Positions 1-7,229 of a DNA stretch of 8,645 nt are shown piece by piece. The DNA lies in the NCBI GenBank assembly GCA_019312695.1, contig JAFDCT010000177.1:1-8645 (forward strand), written 5' to 3'. The DNA is from Deltaproteobacteria bacterium (GTDB taxonomy: Bacteria > Desulfobacterota > Desulfobulbia > Desulfobulbales > BM004). Every line of letters begins with the position of its first letter. Positions within the stretch are counted from its first letter, which is position 1. The position numbers and the translations under genes were made by a program. The notes beneath the pieces were generated by a model. The model had not been told where the DNA came from, searched no databases, and was given only the letters and a program-made list of their open reading frames with translations.

Positions 1-1
1 G

Positions 2-2194
2 GAGAACCCCCAGCTCCAGGCCCTGGAAGCCCTGGAAAACACTTACAACAAGATAGATAACATCTATTTGACAATTGCCCCTCAGGACGGAAATGTCTTT
101 ACCAGGCAAAGCCTTGCTGCCCTGGAAGAACTGACCGAATCATCCTGGCAGATCCCCTATTCCAGCCGGGTAGATTCAATCACAAACTTTCAGTATACCC
201 ATTCTGTAGATGACGAATTAATCGTTGAGGATCTTGTAGATGATGCCCTGAATTTAAGTGAGGCCGAGATCAGGCGGATTAAAGATATTGCCCTTGCAGA
301 CCCAAGGCTTGTGAACCAGCAGATTTCACCCAGCGGCCATGTAACCGGCATCAATGTCAATATTCTACCGCCAGACGATATTAATGAGGCGGTTCCTGAG
401 GTTGCCGCTTATGTCCGAAAAATGGCTGATGAATTCCGGCAGAAATATCCGGATATTGACCTCTATGTTTCCGGAGCTGTAATGTTTGATAATGCTTTCA
501 GCGAAGCCACCCGGGATGACATGAAAACCCTTGTACCTATCATGTTCCTGGTGCTGGTGCTGATCATCGGCCTTGCGCTCCGCTCATATACCGGGACAAT
601 TGCCACGCTCATTATCATATTAATGTCCATGGTCACCGGGATGGGCTTGGCGGGCTGGGCAGGCATTGCCTTAACAACCGGTTCCGGTATCGCACCAACA
701 ATTATTCTCACCCTGGCTGTGGCAGATTCGGTTCATATCATGGCCACCGTTTATCAACAGATGAGCCTGGGCCGGAAAAAACTTGAGGCTGTGGCAGAAT
801 CTCTGCGCATCAATCTGCAGCCGGTCTTTCTGACCAGCATCACAACAGCCATTGGTTTTCTGACTATGAACTATTCCGATGCTCCTCCTTTCAGGGACTT
901 GGGCAATATTGTGGCCATGGGTGTAACTGCAGCTTTTTTTTACTCCGTTTTCTTTCTGCCTTCACTCATGGCAACTCTTCCCATCAAAGTCAGTAGCAGC
1001 AAAAAGAACAGGAACCATCTCTGCCATGCCTGCAACAGCCTGGCTGACTTTGTTATTAAAAACCGCCGGTCTGTTTTCTGGGGCATGATTGTTGTCATTA
1101 TTTTTCTGATAAGCGGCATGTTCCGCCTCGAGCTTAATGATAATTTCCTGGCCTATTTCAGCAGAAAATACGAGATAAGGCGGGCCACCGACTTTATGCA
1201 GGAAAACCTGCGCGGCTGGGATATCATTGAATACTCTCTTGATTCAGGAGAACCCGGAGGCATTCACAAACCCGAATATCTTGCAGCTGTTGAGGAATTT
1301 GCACAATGGTACCGTAAACAACCCAAGGTGACCTTTGTCAGTACGATCACGGATACCTTTAAAATACTGAATAAAAACATGCATGGCGACAATCAGGACT
1401 TTTACACAATCCCTGATTCCCGTGAACTGGCAGCCCAGTACCTCCTGCTCTATGAACTGTCGCTTCCCTTTGGCCAGGACCTGAACAACCGCATAAATGT
1501 CGATAAATCTGCAACCCGCATGATTGTCTTTCTCAAAAACACCACAGCCAGGGAACAGCGGGAGATGGATACCAGAGCCAGGGAATGGCTTAAAAACAAT
1601 GGGCCGCCTTCGATGTATACCTATGGTTCAGGACTGTCAATAATCTGGGCCCATATATCAAAGCGCAATATCGAGAGCATGCTGGGCGCTTCATTTGGCG
1701 CCCTCATACTGATATCCGCAATTCTTATTTTTGCCCTGCGCAGTTTCCGCCTGGGCTTCATCAGCCTGATTCCCAACCTGGCCCCGGCATTTATGGCGTT
1801 TGGCATCTGGGGCATACTTGTCGGCCAGGTGGGTCTAGGCCTGTCGGTCATCGCCTCCCTGACCATCGGCATCGTGGTCGATGACACCATACACTTCCTC
1901 AGTAAATACCTGCGGGCCCGACGTGAAGAAAACATGGACCCCACAGAGGCTGTGCGTTACGCCTTCAATACGGTCGGTACAGCCATGTGGATCACCACCA
2001 TTGCACTGGTGGCAGGATTTTCAGTCCTGACAATTTCAGGTTATAATGTCAATGCCCAGATGGGTTTGCTTTCTGCCATTACCATCAGCCTGGCACTCCT
2101 GCTTGATTTTTTCTTCCTGCCGGCTCTTCTCATGATGATGGACCGCAAAGCCATTACTAAAAGTCGACAATCCACAGGAGAAATGCATGCCTAA
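2..2194 (+). CDS. RND superfamily (MMPL-type) inner-membrane exporter, 5' partial
   Basis: This is an RND-superfamily transporter of the MMPL/HAE-3-like kind, which would use the proton gradient to export a hydrophobic or lipid-like substrate. The frame is open to the left edge (it reads ENPQLQALEALENTYNKIDN before the TTG at 68), so the true start and first membrane helix are missing; 730 residues are visible. The order is: first periplasmic domain (to about nt 510), a helix cluster (about nt 520-1000) with the motif VADSVHI near nt 716-739, a single helix near nt 1075-1130, second periplasmic domain (about nt 1130-1640), and a second helix cluster (about nt 1680-2140) with GIVVDDTIHF near nt 1870-1900. 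The duplicated layout and the acidic-plus-His motifs within the helices are typical of RND pumps. It overlaps the next gene by 8 nt, so the two are probably translationally coupled. The substrate cannot be told from sequence. The family call is very secure. Confidence 0.93.
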   Translation, partial: ENPQLQALEALENTYNKIDNIYLTIAPQDGNVFTRQSLAALEELTESSWQIPYSSRVDSITNFQYTHSVDDELIVEDLVDDALNLSEAEIRRIKDIALADPRLVNQQISPSGHVTGINVNILPPDDINEAVPEVAAYVRKMADEFRQKYPDIDLYVSGAVMFDNAFSEATRDDMKTLVPIMFLVLVLIIGLALRSYTGTIATLIIILMSMVTGMGLAGWAGIALTTGSGIAPTIILTLAVADSVHIMATVYQQMSLGRKKLEAVAESLRINLQPVFLTSITTAIGFLTMNYSDAPPFRDLGNIVAMGVTAAFFYSVFFLPSLMATLPIKVSSSKKNRNHLCHACNSLADFVIKNRRSVFWGMIVVIIFLISGMFRLELNDNFLAYFSRKYEIRRATDFMQENLRGWDIIEYSLDSGEPGGIHKPEYLAAVEEFAQWYRKQPKVTFVSTITDTFKILNKNMHGDNQDFYTIPDSRELAAQYLLLYELSLPFGQDLNNRINVDKSATRMIVFLKNTTAREQREMDTRAREWLKNNGPPSMYTYGSGLSIIWAHISKRNIESMLGASFGALILISAILIFALRSFRLGFISLIPNLAPAFMAFGIWGILVGQVGLGLSVIASLTIGIVVDDTIHFLSKYLRARREENMDPTEAVRYAFNTVGTAMWITTIALVAGFSVLTISGYNVNAQMGLLSAITISLALLLDFFFLPALLMMMDRKAITKSRQSTGEMHA
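2175..2180 (+). promoter_or_regulatory. Shine-Dalgarno site of the LolA-like gene, inside the RND coding region
   Basis: CAGGAG lies 6 nt before the ATG at 2187, within the last codons of the RND gene. It fixes the start of the downstream gene at 2187 and shows that the two genes are read from one transcript. Confidence 0.6.
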
Positions 2195-3002
2195 AAACAT
2201 TTTACTGCATAATGCTTTAAGACTGACTGTTATTCCTCTCCTGTTCATCCTCTTTCAGGCTGGTATCATCCGGGCAGAGTCAGCTGAAGAAAAAGGACTT
2301 GCAATTGCCATAGAGGCTGACAGGCGCGATTCAGGCTACGAAGACTCGACTGCAGCAATGCTCATGATCCTGCGCAACAGGCACGGCCAGGAAAGCCGTC
2401 GTGAGTTGCGCTACCGGACACTGGAGGTTAAAAATGACGGGGACATGAGCCTGACGATCTTTGACTCGCCAAAAGATGTAAAAGGCACTGCTTTTCTGAA
2501 TTATACCCATAAAATAGGCGATGATGACCAGTGGCTTTATCTGCCTGCCTTAAAAAGTGTAAAACGTATCAGTTCCAGCAATAAATCAGGTTCGTTTATG
2601 GGAAGCGAATTTGCCTATGAGGACATCGCCAGTCAGGAAGTGGAAAAATACACTTACAAGTGGCTTCGGGATGAAATATTTGATAACAGGGAGTGCTTTG
2701 TCTTGGAACGTTATCCCGTAGACATGAAAAATTCAGGTTACAGCCGGCAGGTTGTCTGGATCGGCAAGGATGAATTTCGGATATGGCAGGTGGAATATTA
2801 TGACCGGAAAAATACTCATTTAAAGACCCTCACCTTTTCAGGGTACCGGAAGCACAACGATTCATTCTGGCGGCCGGATAGAATGTTCATGATAAATCAC
2901 CAGACAGGCAAGAACACGGAACTGCAATTTTCAGACTATCGGTTCAAGGTCGGTCTCAGCCCGGATGACTTCAATAAAAACAGCCTGAAGAGAGCGAAGT
3001 GA
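2187..3002 (+). CDS. Periplasmic LolA-like outer membrane lipoprotein-sorting protein
   Basis: This 271-residue protein starts with a signal peptide (basic start, hydrophobic LTVIPLLFILFQAG, probable cleavage after IIRA near residue 30), so it acts in the periplasm. The mature part matches what I know of the LolA_like/'outer membrane lipoprotein-sorting protein' family. Recognisable blocks are DSPKDVKGTAFLNY (about residues 93-106), DDDQWLYLPALKSVKRISS, SGSFMGSEFAYEDI, and the late W-x-P-x-x-x-x-M and QFSDYRF strands. LolA-fold proteins have a half-barrel that holds acyl chains. Members next to MMPL pumps are thought to receive the exported cargo, which would place this one between the pump and the outer-membrane barrel encoded next. 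The start is set by the upstream Shine-Dalgarno site. No lipobox cysteine is present, so it should be soluble. Family confidence is high; cargo is unknown. Confidence 0.88.
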   Translation: MPKNILLHNALRLTVIPLLFILFQAGIIRAESAEEKGLAIAIEADRRDSGYEDSTAAMLMILRNRHGQESRRELRYRTLEVKNDGDMSLTIFDSPKDVKGTAFLNYTHKIGDDDQWLYLPALKSVKRISSSNKSGSFMGSEFAYEDIASQEVEKYTYKWLRDEIFDNRECFVLERYPVDMKNSGYSRQVVWIGKDEFRIWQVEYYDRKNTHLKTLTFSGYRKHNDSFWRPDRMFMINHQTGKNTELQFSDYRFKVGLSPDDFNKNSLKRAK

Positions 3003-3015
3003 TAAATGAAGATTT

Positions 3016-3037
3016 AAAAATTGAAAATTGAAAATGT
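3016..3037 (+). repeat. A/T-rich repeat, copy 1 (inverted partner at 4282-4303)
   Basis: The stretch is built of the 7-mer AAAATTG twice followed by AAAATGTG. It matches the reverse complement of 4282-4303 at 21 of 22 positions. It covers the possible TTG start of the barrel gene and ends at its GTG start, so it may have altered the original translation start region. Confidence 0.55.
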
Positions 3038-4235
3038 GAAAAAAATATCTATCGCAATACTTTCTTTGCTATCAATAGGCCTGTTGCTTGCAACTTCGGC
3101 TTCCGCCCATGAATTAAATGGTCATGCGTCGGTTGAAGCCAGACTCTTTTTCAATGAACCACTGTATCAGGACCAGGAATGGAACAACGGCTCCATTGAG
3201 TTTGCGCCTGAATACTACCATGAGTGGGAGAGCGGCTCAAGCTTCACATTCGTTCCTTTTCTTCGTCTAGACAGCAGTGATTCCGAGCGGACCCATTTTG
3301 ATATCCGGGAATTAAATTTTCTGCTGCTTGGTGACCCATGGGAGCTGCGCCTAGGGATCGGCAAAGTTTTCTGGGGAGTCACTGAATTCGTCCATCTGAT
3401 TGATATCATCAACCAGACCGACCTGGTCGAGGATATCCGCGGCGAGGACAAACTGGGACAGCCCATGGCGCAGCTCTCAATTCCATCAGATTGGGGCGTG
3501 TTTGATTTCTTTATTCTGCCTTTTTTTCGTGAACGAACCTTTCCCGGCCGGGAAGGCCGCCTGCGGGCAGAGGTTGTGGTTGATACCGGGACCCCCCTGT
3601 ATGAAAGTTCAGCTGCTGAAAATCATGTTGATTTTGCCCTGCGCTACACCCATATCTTTGACTTCGCAGATCTTGGCATCTATTACTTCAAAGGCACCGG
3701 CAGGGACCCGATATTGATCCCTTCCGCCGATGCAAATGGGCAGCCGATACTGCTTCCCTTTTACCAGCTCATGGATCAGGTGGGCCTTGACCTGCAGCTG
3801 GTTACCGGCAACTGGCTCTGGAAGCTGGAAGTCCTGTATCAGGAGAATACCATGGAAAATTTTTATGCTGCAACAGGCGGTTTCGAATACACTTTTATCG
3901 GAATTAACGGCTCCAGTATGGACTTGGGCCTTATTGCAGAATTTGTCTATGATGACAGAAAGGATGACGCTGCCACATCATTTGAAAATGATCTTCTGTG
4001 GGGTTTCCGGCTGGCTGTAAATGATACTGCCTCCACTGAACTGCTCCTTGGCTTAAGTTACGATCTGAACAAAAAAGGGAATGTCCTGCAGCTTGAAGCA
4101 AGCAGACGTCTGCGTGATGATGTTAAGATTTTTGTCGAGGGCTGGGCCTTCCTCAATACCGAACCCGATGATTATTACCTTGATAGTATCAGAGATGACG
4201 ATTTTATCAGACTGCGGATTTTTTATTATTTTTGA
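3036..4235 (+). CDS. Outer-membrane beta-barrel protein of the RND/LolA-like operon
   Basis: From the GTG at 3036 the product is 399 residues and begins with a textbook signal peptide (KKISIAILSLLSIGLLLATSASA, cut before His). A TTG at 3021 in the same frame would add five residues (MKIEN); neither start has a good Shine-Dalgarno, and the frame closes upstream with TAA at 3015-3017. The mature protein has alternating polar/hydrophobic strands rich in aromatics and ends in RIFYYF, the terminal-phenylalanine signature of outer-membrane barrels. The block GKVFWGVTEFVHLIDIINQ resembles the WG...D.iN motif of DUF1302-type outer-membrane proteins, which are also found beside RND pumps and LolA-like partners; that is a resemblance, not a proven assignment. 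It sits 33 nt (or 18 nt) after the LolA-like gene and is the last gene of the operon. Likely role: outer-membrane end of the export route. Confidence 0.8.
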   Translation: MKKISIAILSLLSIGLLLATSASAHELNGHASVEARLFFNEPLYQDQEWNNGSIEFAPEYYHEWESGSSFTFVPFLRLDSSDSERTHFDIRELNFLLLGDPWELRLGIGKVFWGVTEFVHLIDIINQTDLVEDIRGEDKLGQPMAQLSIPSDWGVFDFFILPFFRERTFPGREGRLRAEVVVDTGTPLYESSAAENHVDFALRYTHIFDFADLGIYYFKGTGRDPILIPSADANGQPILLPFYQLMDQVGLDLQLVTGNWLWKLEVLYQENTMENFYAATGGFEYTFIGINGSSMDLGLIAEFVYDDRKDDAATSFENDLLWGFRLAVNDTASTELLLGLSYDLNKKGNVLQLEASRRLRDDVKIFVEGWAFLNTEPDDYYLDSIRDDDFIRLRIFYYF

Positions 4236-4281
4236 TTCACAACACTTAGCTGTCATCTTTCCACTTTAATTTTCAATAGTT

Positions 4282-4303
4282 ACATTTTCACTTTTCAATT
4301 TTT
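4282..4303 (-). repeat. A/T-rich repeat, copy 2, inverted relative to 3016-3037
   Basis: Read on the - strand this carries the same AAAAATTGAAAA...TGAAAATGT core as 3016-3037, with one mismatch. A further partial unit (ATTGAAAATT) lies at about 4267-4277. It sits in the 78-bp gap between the two convergent gene blocks (4236-4313). That gap has no GC-rich hairpin followed by T residues, so no intrinsic terminator is visible for either convergent transcript. Confidence 0.55.
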
Positions 4304-4313
4304 CCCCTCCTCC

Positions 4314-5870
4314 TCACAATACCAGCAAAAACAGAATCCCTGAACCAAGCAGGAAAACGTACGGCAGGCCGTAAAACTTAAGAGAAAACCTCGCATCTCC
4401 TATATAACGCTTTATAATCCTGTAGGTGGCATAGAGGCTGGCCAGCAGACCACCTGTAATAATAAGATGCTGCAGGGTCAGGGTTGCCTCCCGGCTCAAT
4501 ATCCTGTGCCCTGCTTCCAGGGAGACTCCAAAAGCTGAAAGGACGAGGGGAATAAACCGCCACGCGCCGGCAATAAACATTTCAAAATAAACAGCCAGGA
4601 AACCACCTAGCACAAGAGGGATAAATCCGTAACCGGTTGCACCAAGAATATAGTTGAAAGTTTTTCCGGTAACCCTTGCCTGCTGCCAGGAAAACAAAGA
4701 ATAGATTGCTGTAAATAATGCTATCAGGCCAAAAAGCATAAGGCTGCCGGCAAGATGCGGCATGCTGTACCGGGCCGAAATATTCAAAAATTCCTGGTGG
4801 CGCAGTAACGGGAAAAAAATTGCTGACAAAGAAACTACCAGAAAACTGTCAGCTGTGCGGGGTGCCTGAATATTCCAGAGTTCAAGCGGTGCTATCCTCA
4901 GGTTCACCTGGATTGAATCATGGGAACAGTTTTTTATGCAGTTGCCGCAGAGGATGCAGTCCCGGTTGTTATCAACCAGAAACGGGTGCCTGAACATGGG
5001 ACACCCTTCCGTGGCCCCATCTCCCTGGTAGCATAATCGTGATTGGCAGGTATTAACGCAGAGATGCCGATTGGCCCGCAGTTCCATAATAGAAGGCATG
5101 GAAAATACGGCATTCAACGCTCCCAAAGGGCATATATACCTGCACCAGGCTCTTCTCTTATAGACAATACTGAATAAAAAAGAACCCAGTATGATCCCCA
5201 GAATTATAAAGCCGGTTAATCGTGTTTTCTGATAGGCGTCCCAGACCAGTTCAATCCAGAAAACGGCAATACAGAAGAGAGCCATTATCCAGCCCGAGTA
5301 ATCCTTTATAAACTGGGGTACGCTCTTCCCTGGTTTGACAAAGGTTTGCGCCACGTTTCCCGGCAGGGAAAGTGAACAGACGCTGCACCAGACCCTGCCG
5401 AGAAAAAAGAAGGAGAAGAGCATGAGCGGCCAGCCTATGGACCAGCTTAATACCAGCCCGATATTACGCTCACTGTCATCCTGGGGCCCCAGGAATAAGG
5501 CCAACAGGCCGGCAAAAAAGACAATTGAGATCAAGATCCGCGGCAGATGAGGAAAAAGACGGCTGTTGAACATTTTCCTGAAAAACGGCCAGCGCAGCAG
5601 GTTATATTCCAGTTTTCCCTCCGGCTGCGGCAGTCCCAGGAGGATCTGTTCGGAAAGGATCTCATCCTGCTCGGCCAGGAGAATAGCCCTCTGGACCACA
5701 TTACGCAGTTCCGCCATATTTCCGGGCCAGTCATAATTCATGAGAACGCCAAGGGCCTTGTTCCCGATACTTTTTACATTGCGATCGTATTCCTTGTTGA
5801 AATATGAAAGGTAGTATTCAACCAGCCTGGGAATATCACGCTTGTGCTCACGCAGCGGCGGCATGATCAT
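4314..5870 (-). CDS. Polyferredoxin-type Fe-S membrane protein fused to an AAA+ lid; 3' part of an amber-split gene
   Basis: The open frame after the amber codon encodes 518 residues from the ATG at 5870, but the frame is continuous with 5889-6887. Residues 1-80 are the end of an enhancer-binding-protein AAA+ domain (PPLREHKRDIP, then NYDWPGNMAELRNVV), in which the usual Arg of the GNVREL sensor-2 box is Ala53. Then come four helices (about 112-127, 139-157, 194-212, 218-237). A C162-x2-C165 pair follows the second and C243-RYI-C247-P follows the fourth, as in NapH/NosR/CcoG-like membrane ferredoxins. Next is a cysteine region with C271, C275, C280, C290 and a clean C305-x2-C308-x2-C311-x3-C315 [4Fe-4S] motif. 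About six more helices fill the rest. There is no helix-turn-helix. The role is probably electron transfer or redox sensing at the inner membrane. No Shine-Dalgarno lies close to the ATG at 5870, so independent translation is doubtful. Confidence 0.82.
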   Translation of the reverse strand: MIMPPLREHKRDIPRLVEYYLSYFNKEYDRNVKSIGNKALGVLMNYDWPGNMAELRNVVQRAILLAEQDEILSEQILLGLPQPEGKLEYNLLRWPFFRKMFNSRLFPHLPRILISIVFFAGLLALFLGPQDDSERNIGLVLSWSIGWPLMLFSFFFLGRVWCSVCSLSLPGNVAQTFVKPGKSVPQFIKDYSGWIMALFCIAVFWIELVWDAYQKTRLTGFIILGIILGSFLFSIVYKRRAWCRYICPLGALNAVFSMPSIMELRANRHLCVNTCQSRLCYQGDGATEGCPMFRHPFLVDNNRDCILCGNCIKNCSHDSIQVNLRIAPLELWNIQAPRTADSFLVVSLSAIFFPLLRHQEFLNISARYSMPHLAGSLMLFGLIALFTAIYSLFSWQQARVTGKTFNYILGATGYGFIPLVLGGFLAVYFEMFIAGAWRFIPLVLSAFGVSLEAGHRILSREATLTLQHLIITGGLLASLYATYRIIKRYIGDARFSLKFYGLPYVFLLGSGILFLLVL

Positions 5871-5888
5871 TTTTCTATTTTCAAGGAA

Positions 5889-5891
5889 CTA
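5889..5891 (-). other. In-frame amber codon dividing the 857-codon sensor/Fe-S gene
   Basis: The codon is TAG, directly after TAT (Tyr332). The same frame continues with FLENRK and then MIMPPLRE, so no frameshift is involved. Against the family pattern FREDLYYRLN..., the stop falls on the second Tyr, so one base change from TAT or TAC would explain it. Confidence 0.85.
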
Positions 5892-6887
5892 ATATCGCTC
5901 CTGATTGAAAAAACATGTACTTTCTTCAGTCTTGCCTCCACTGCCGCAAATAAAGATAAAACGGACACTGAGGCTTAATCTCGTCTTGCCGCCGATCCTG
6001 TAATAGTAACCTTTTTTTATGATGCTGAGGAACTTCTGCCTGAGGGATTCTTCAAGGACCTCCGCATGGTACAAGACGATGGTACCGCCTCTGGTCTGCT
6101 CAAGGATGCCTGCCTCGCGGAGTTGGGAGAATGCCAGGGCGCCCGGATCGTGACCAAAGAGCTTGCTTTCCAGAAGTCCCGGCTCAAACTGCCGCAGATC
6201 AATGACACCGTAAGGTCCCTCGTGATGAGCGCTGCCCTGATGAATCTGCCTTGCAGCGGATTTTCGGCCCGTACCCGATTCACCTATAATAAATACCGGA
6301 TCAAGATCAGCGGTGAATTTTTTTATACTGACCTGGACGTTTTTAAGCGATTTGGGTATCAGCTCATCCGGTCCTGCTTCAGTTCCTGTTTCCGGGTCAA
6401 AAAAAGGATACAGGTCTGCACTCTCAGGCTGCAGAAAGGTGCGTGAATGGTCGAAAATTGTTTCGACGTGATCCCGCATGGCAAAACGCAGCCTGTTGAC
6501 CAGCGTCTTATCAAGTTCCCTGTGAAATACTGGGTCGGCAAGGAGGGTATCATGAAAAAATGCGCTAGAGAATCTCCCCAGCACAACATCTGATACAGCT
6601 CTTATACTCAATGACCTCTTCTGGCCGGTCAACAGGGAACTTTCACCAAAGTGGCCTCCCTCCCCTATCCGACCGATCATACAGGTACTGTTGTCATCCC
6701 TTGTTTCAATAAGCTCAACTTCACCGCTCAGTACAAGGAAAAAGCATTCACCCGCTGTGCCTTTTTTATATATATATTGACCTGCCGCAACAGAAATGGG
6801 TTCACAGACGGTTGCGATTTCAGCAAGTGCTGCGGGAGGCAATTCCCTCAAAAGCGGTGATTTAAGCAGTAATTCCTTTTCAACCAT
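5889..6887 (-). CDS. Cyclic-nucleotide-binding domain plus N-terminal part of a degenerate sigma-54-type AAA+ domain; 5' part of an amber-split gene
   Basis: The ATG at 6887 is the first start after an in-frame TGA (6894-6896); no clear Shine-Dalgarno is seen. Residues 1-140 form a CRP-like cyclic-nucleotide-binding domain: G36-Q-Y-I-Y-K-K-G, F49-F-L-V-L-S-G-E-V and the phosphate-binding cassette F80-G-E82-S-S-L-L-T-G-Q-K-R91-S, with the key Glu and Arg kept, so nucleotide binding is possible. Residues 180-332 follow the enhancer-binding AAA+ fold but with broken motifs. Walker A is GESGTGRKS, with Arg where the Lys should be. The GAFTGA loop reads GALAFS. The Walker B 'LDE' is LYH (272-274). 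The sensor-1 Asn region reads CGSG (314-317), and the arginine-finger segment FREDLYYRL reads FNQERY-stop. It is therefore unlikely to hydrolyse ATP or contact sigma-54. The frame runs on past TAG (5889-5891) into the Fe-S membrane half. Confidence 0.82.
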   Translation of the reverse strand: MVEKELLLKSPLLRELPPAALAEIATVCEPISVAAGQYIYKKGTAGECFFLVLSGEVELIETRDDNSTCMIGRIGEGGHFGESSLLTGQKRSLSIRAVSDVVLGRFSSAFFHDTLLADPVFHRELDKTLVNRLRFAMRDHVETIFDHSRTFLQPESADLYPFFDPETGTEAGPDELIPKSLKNVQVSIKKFTADLDPVFIIGESGTGRKSAARQIHQGSAHHEGPYGVIDLRQFEPGLLESKLFGHDPGALAFSQLREAGILEQTRGGTIVLYHAEVLEESLRQKFLSIIKKGYYYRIGGKTRLSLSVRFIFICGSGGKTEESTCFFNQERY

Positions 6888-7229
6888 AGTGATTCAGACG
6901 ATAGTACTTCATGCAGGAATGCGTATCATGAAAACACCCATCAGCCGGAAAAAAAGTCTTGCATCAATTGCCCCGGGTCTTGGCGGTAAACTTTATTCTT
7001 TGTTACACTTATGGATTCTGATTTTCCTCATTCACCATCAGCCCGTCCAATTTTCAGACAACCAGACTATCCGTAAAAATACCTAATTGCCATCTTATAT
7101 TACAATAGCCTGATAGTCACCATAAAGTTGCAGGGATAAATCTAATGAGGAAGATAAAAAAATCTGCGGTTTTTCCATAACCATAAGAAAAACCGCAGAT
7201 TGACTTTCTATTAAAGCAACTTGGCTGGG
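6888..7229. other. Gap between the sensor/Fe-S gene and the decayed gene at 7230; holds one terminator
   Basis: This 342-bp stretch contains the hairpin at 7161-7201 and the region upstream of the - strand gene starting at 6887. I looked for a sigma-70 or -24/-12 promoter and an FNR- or CRP-like palindrome ahead of that gene and found none convincing. The + strand open frame through 6796-7086 has no family-like content and largely mirrors the gene opposite. Confidence 0.5.
7161..7201 (-). terminator. Strong intrinsic (rho-independent) terminator
   Basis: A perfect 15-bp inverted repeat (AATCTGCGGTTTTTC and its complement) surrounds an 11-nt loop (7176-7186). Read on the - strand it is followed by TTTTTATCTTCC, the T-run expected of an intrinsic terminator. 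On the + strand no T-run follows, so it serves - strand transcripts. Its stem begins 28 nt past the last stop (7230-7232) of the decayed small gene, as a normal gene end would. Confidence 0.8.

Noticed and set aside
4053..4256. 67-residue open frame on the - strand
   Set aside because: Antisense to the C-terminal strands of the outer-membrane barrel; no domain or signal seen.
4314..5870. Reading the protein as a sigma-54-dependent transcription activator
   Set aside because: The GAFTGA loop, Walker motifs and arginine finger are lost and no DNA-binding helix-turn-helix exists; the C-terminal part is a multi-helix Fe-S membrane protein.
6986..7008. Imperfect palindrome (GTAAAC ... GTTAC) as a regulator site for the gene at 6887
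   Set aside because: Only five paired bases with a bulge, not matching FNR, CRP or another known operator.
6796..7086. 96-residue open frame on the + strand
   Set aside because: Its first third is antisense to the cyclic-nucleotide-binding gene, the rest looks random, and it has no family features or clear ribosome site.
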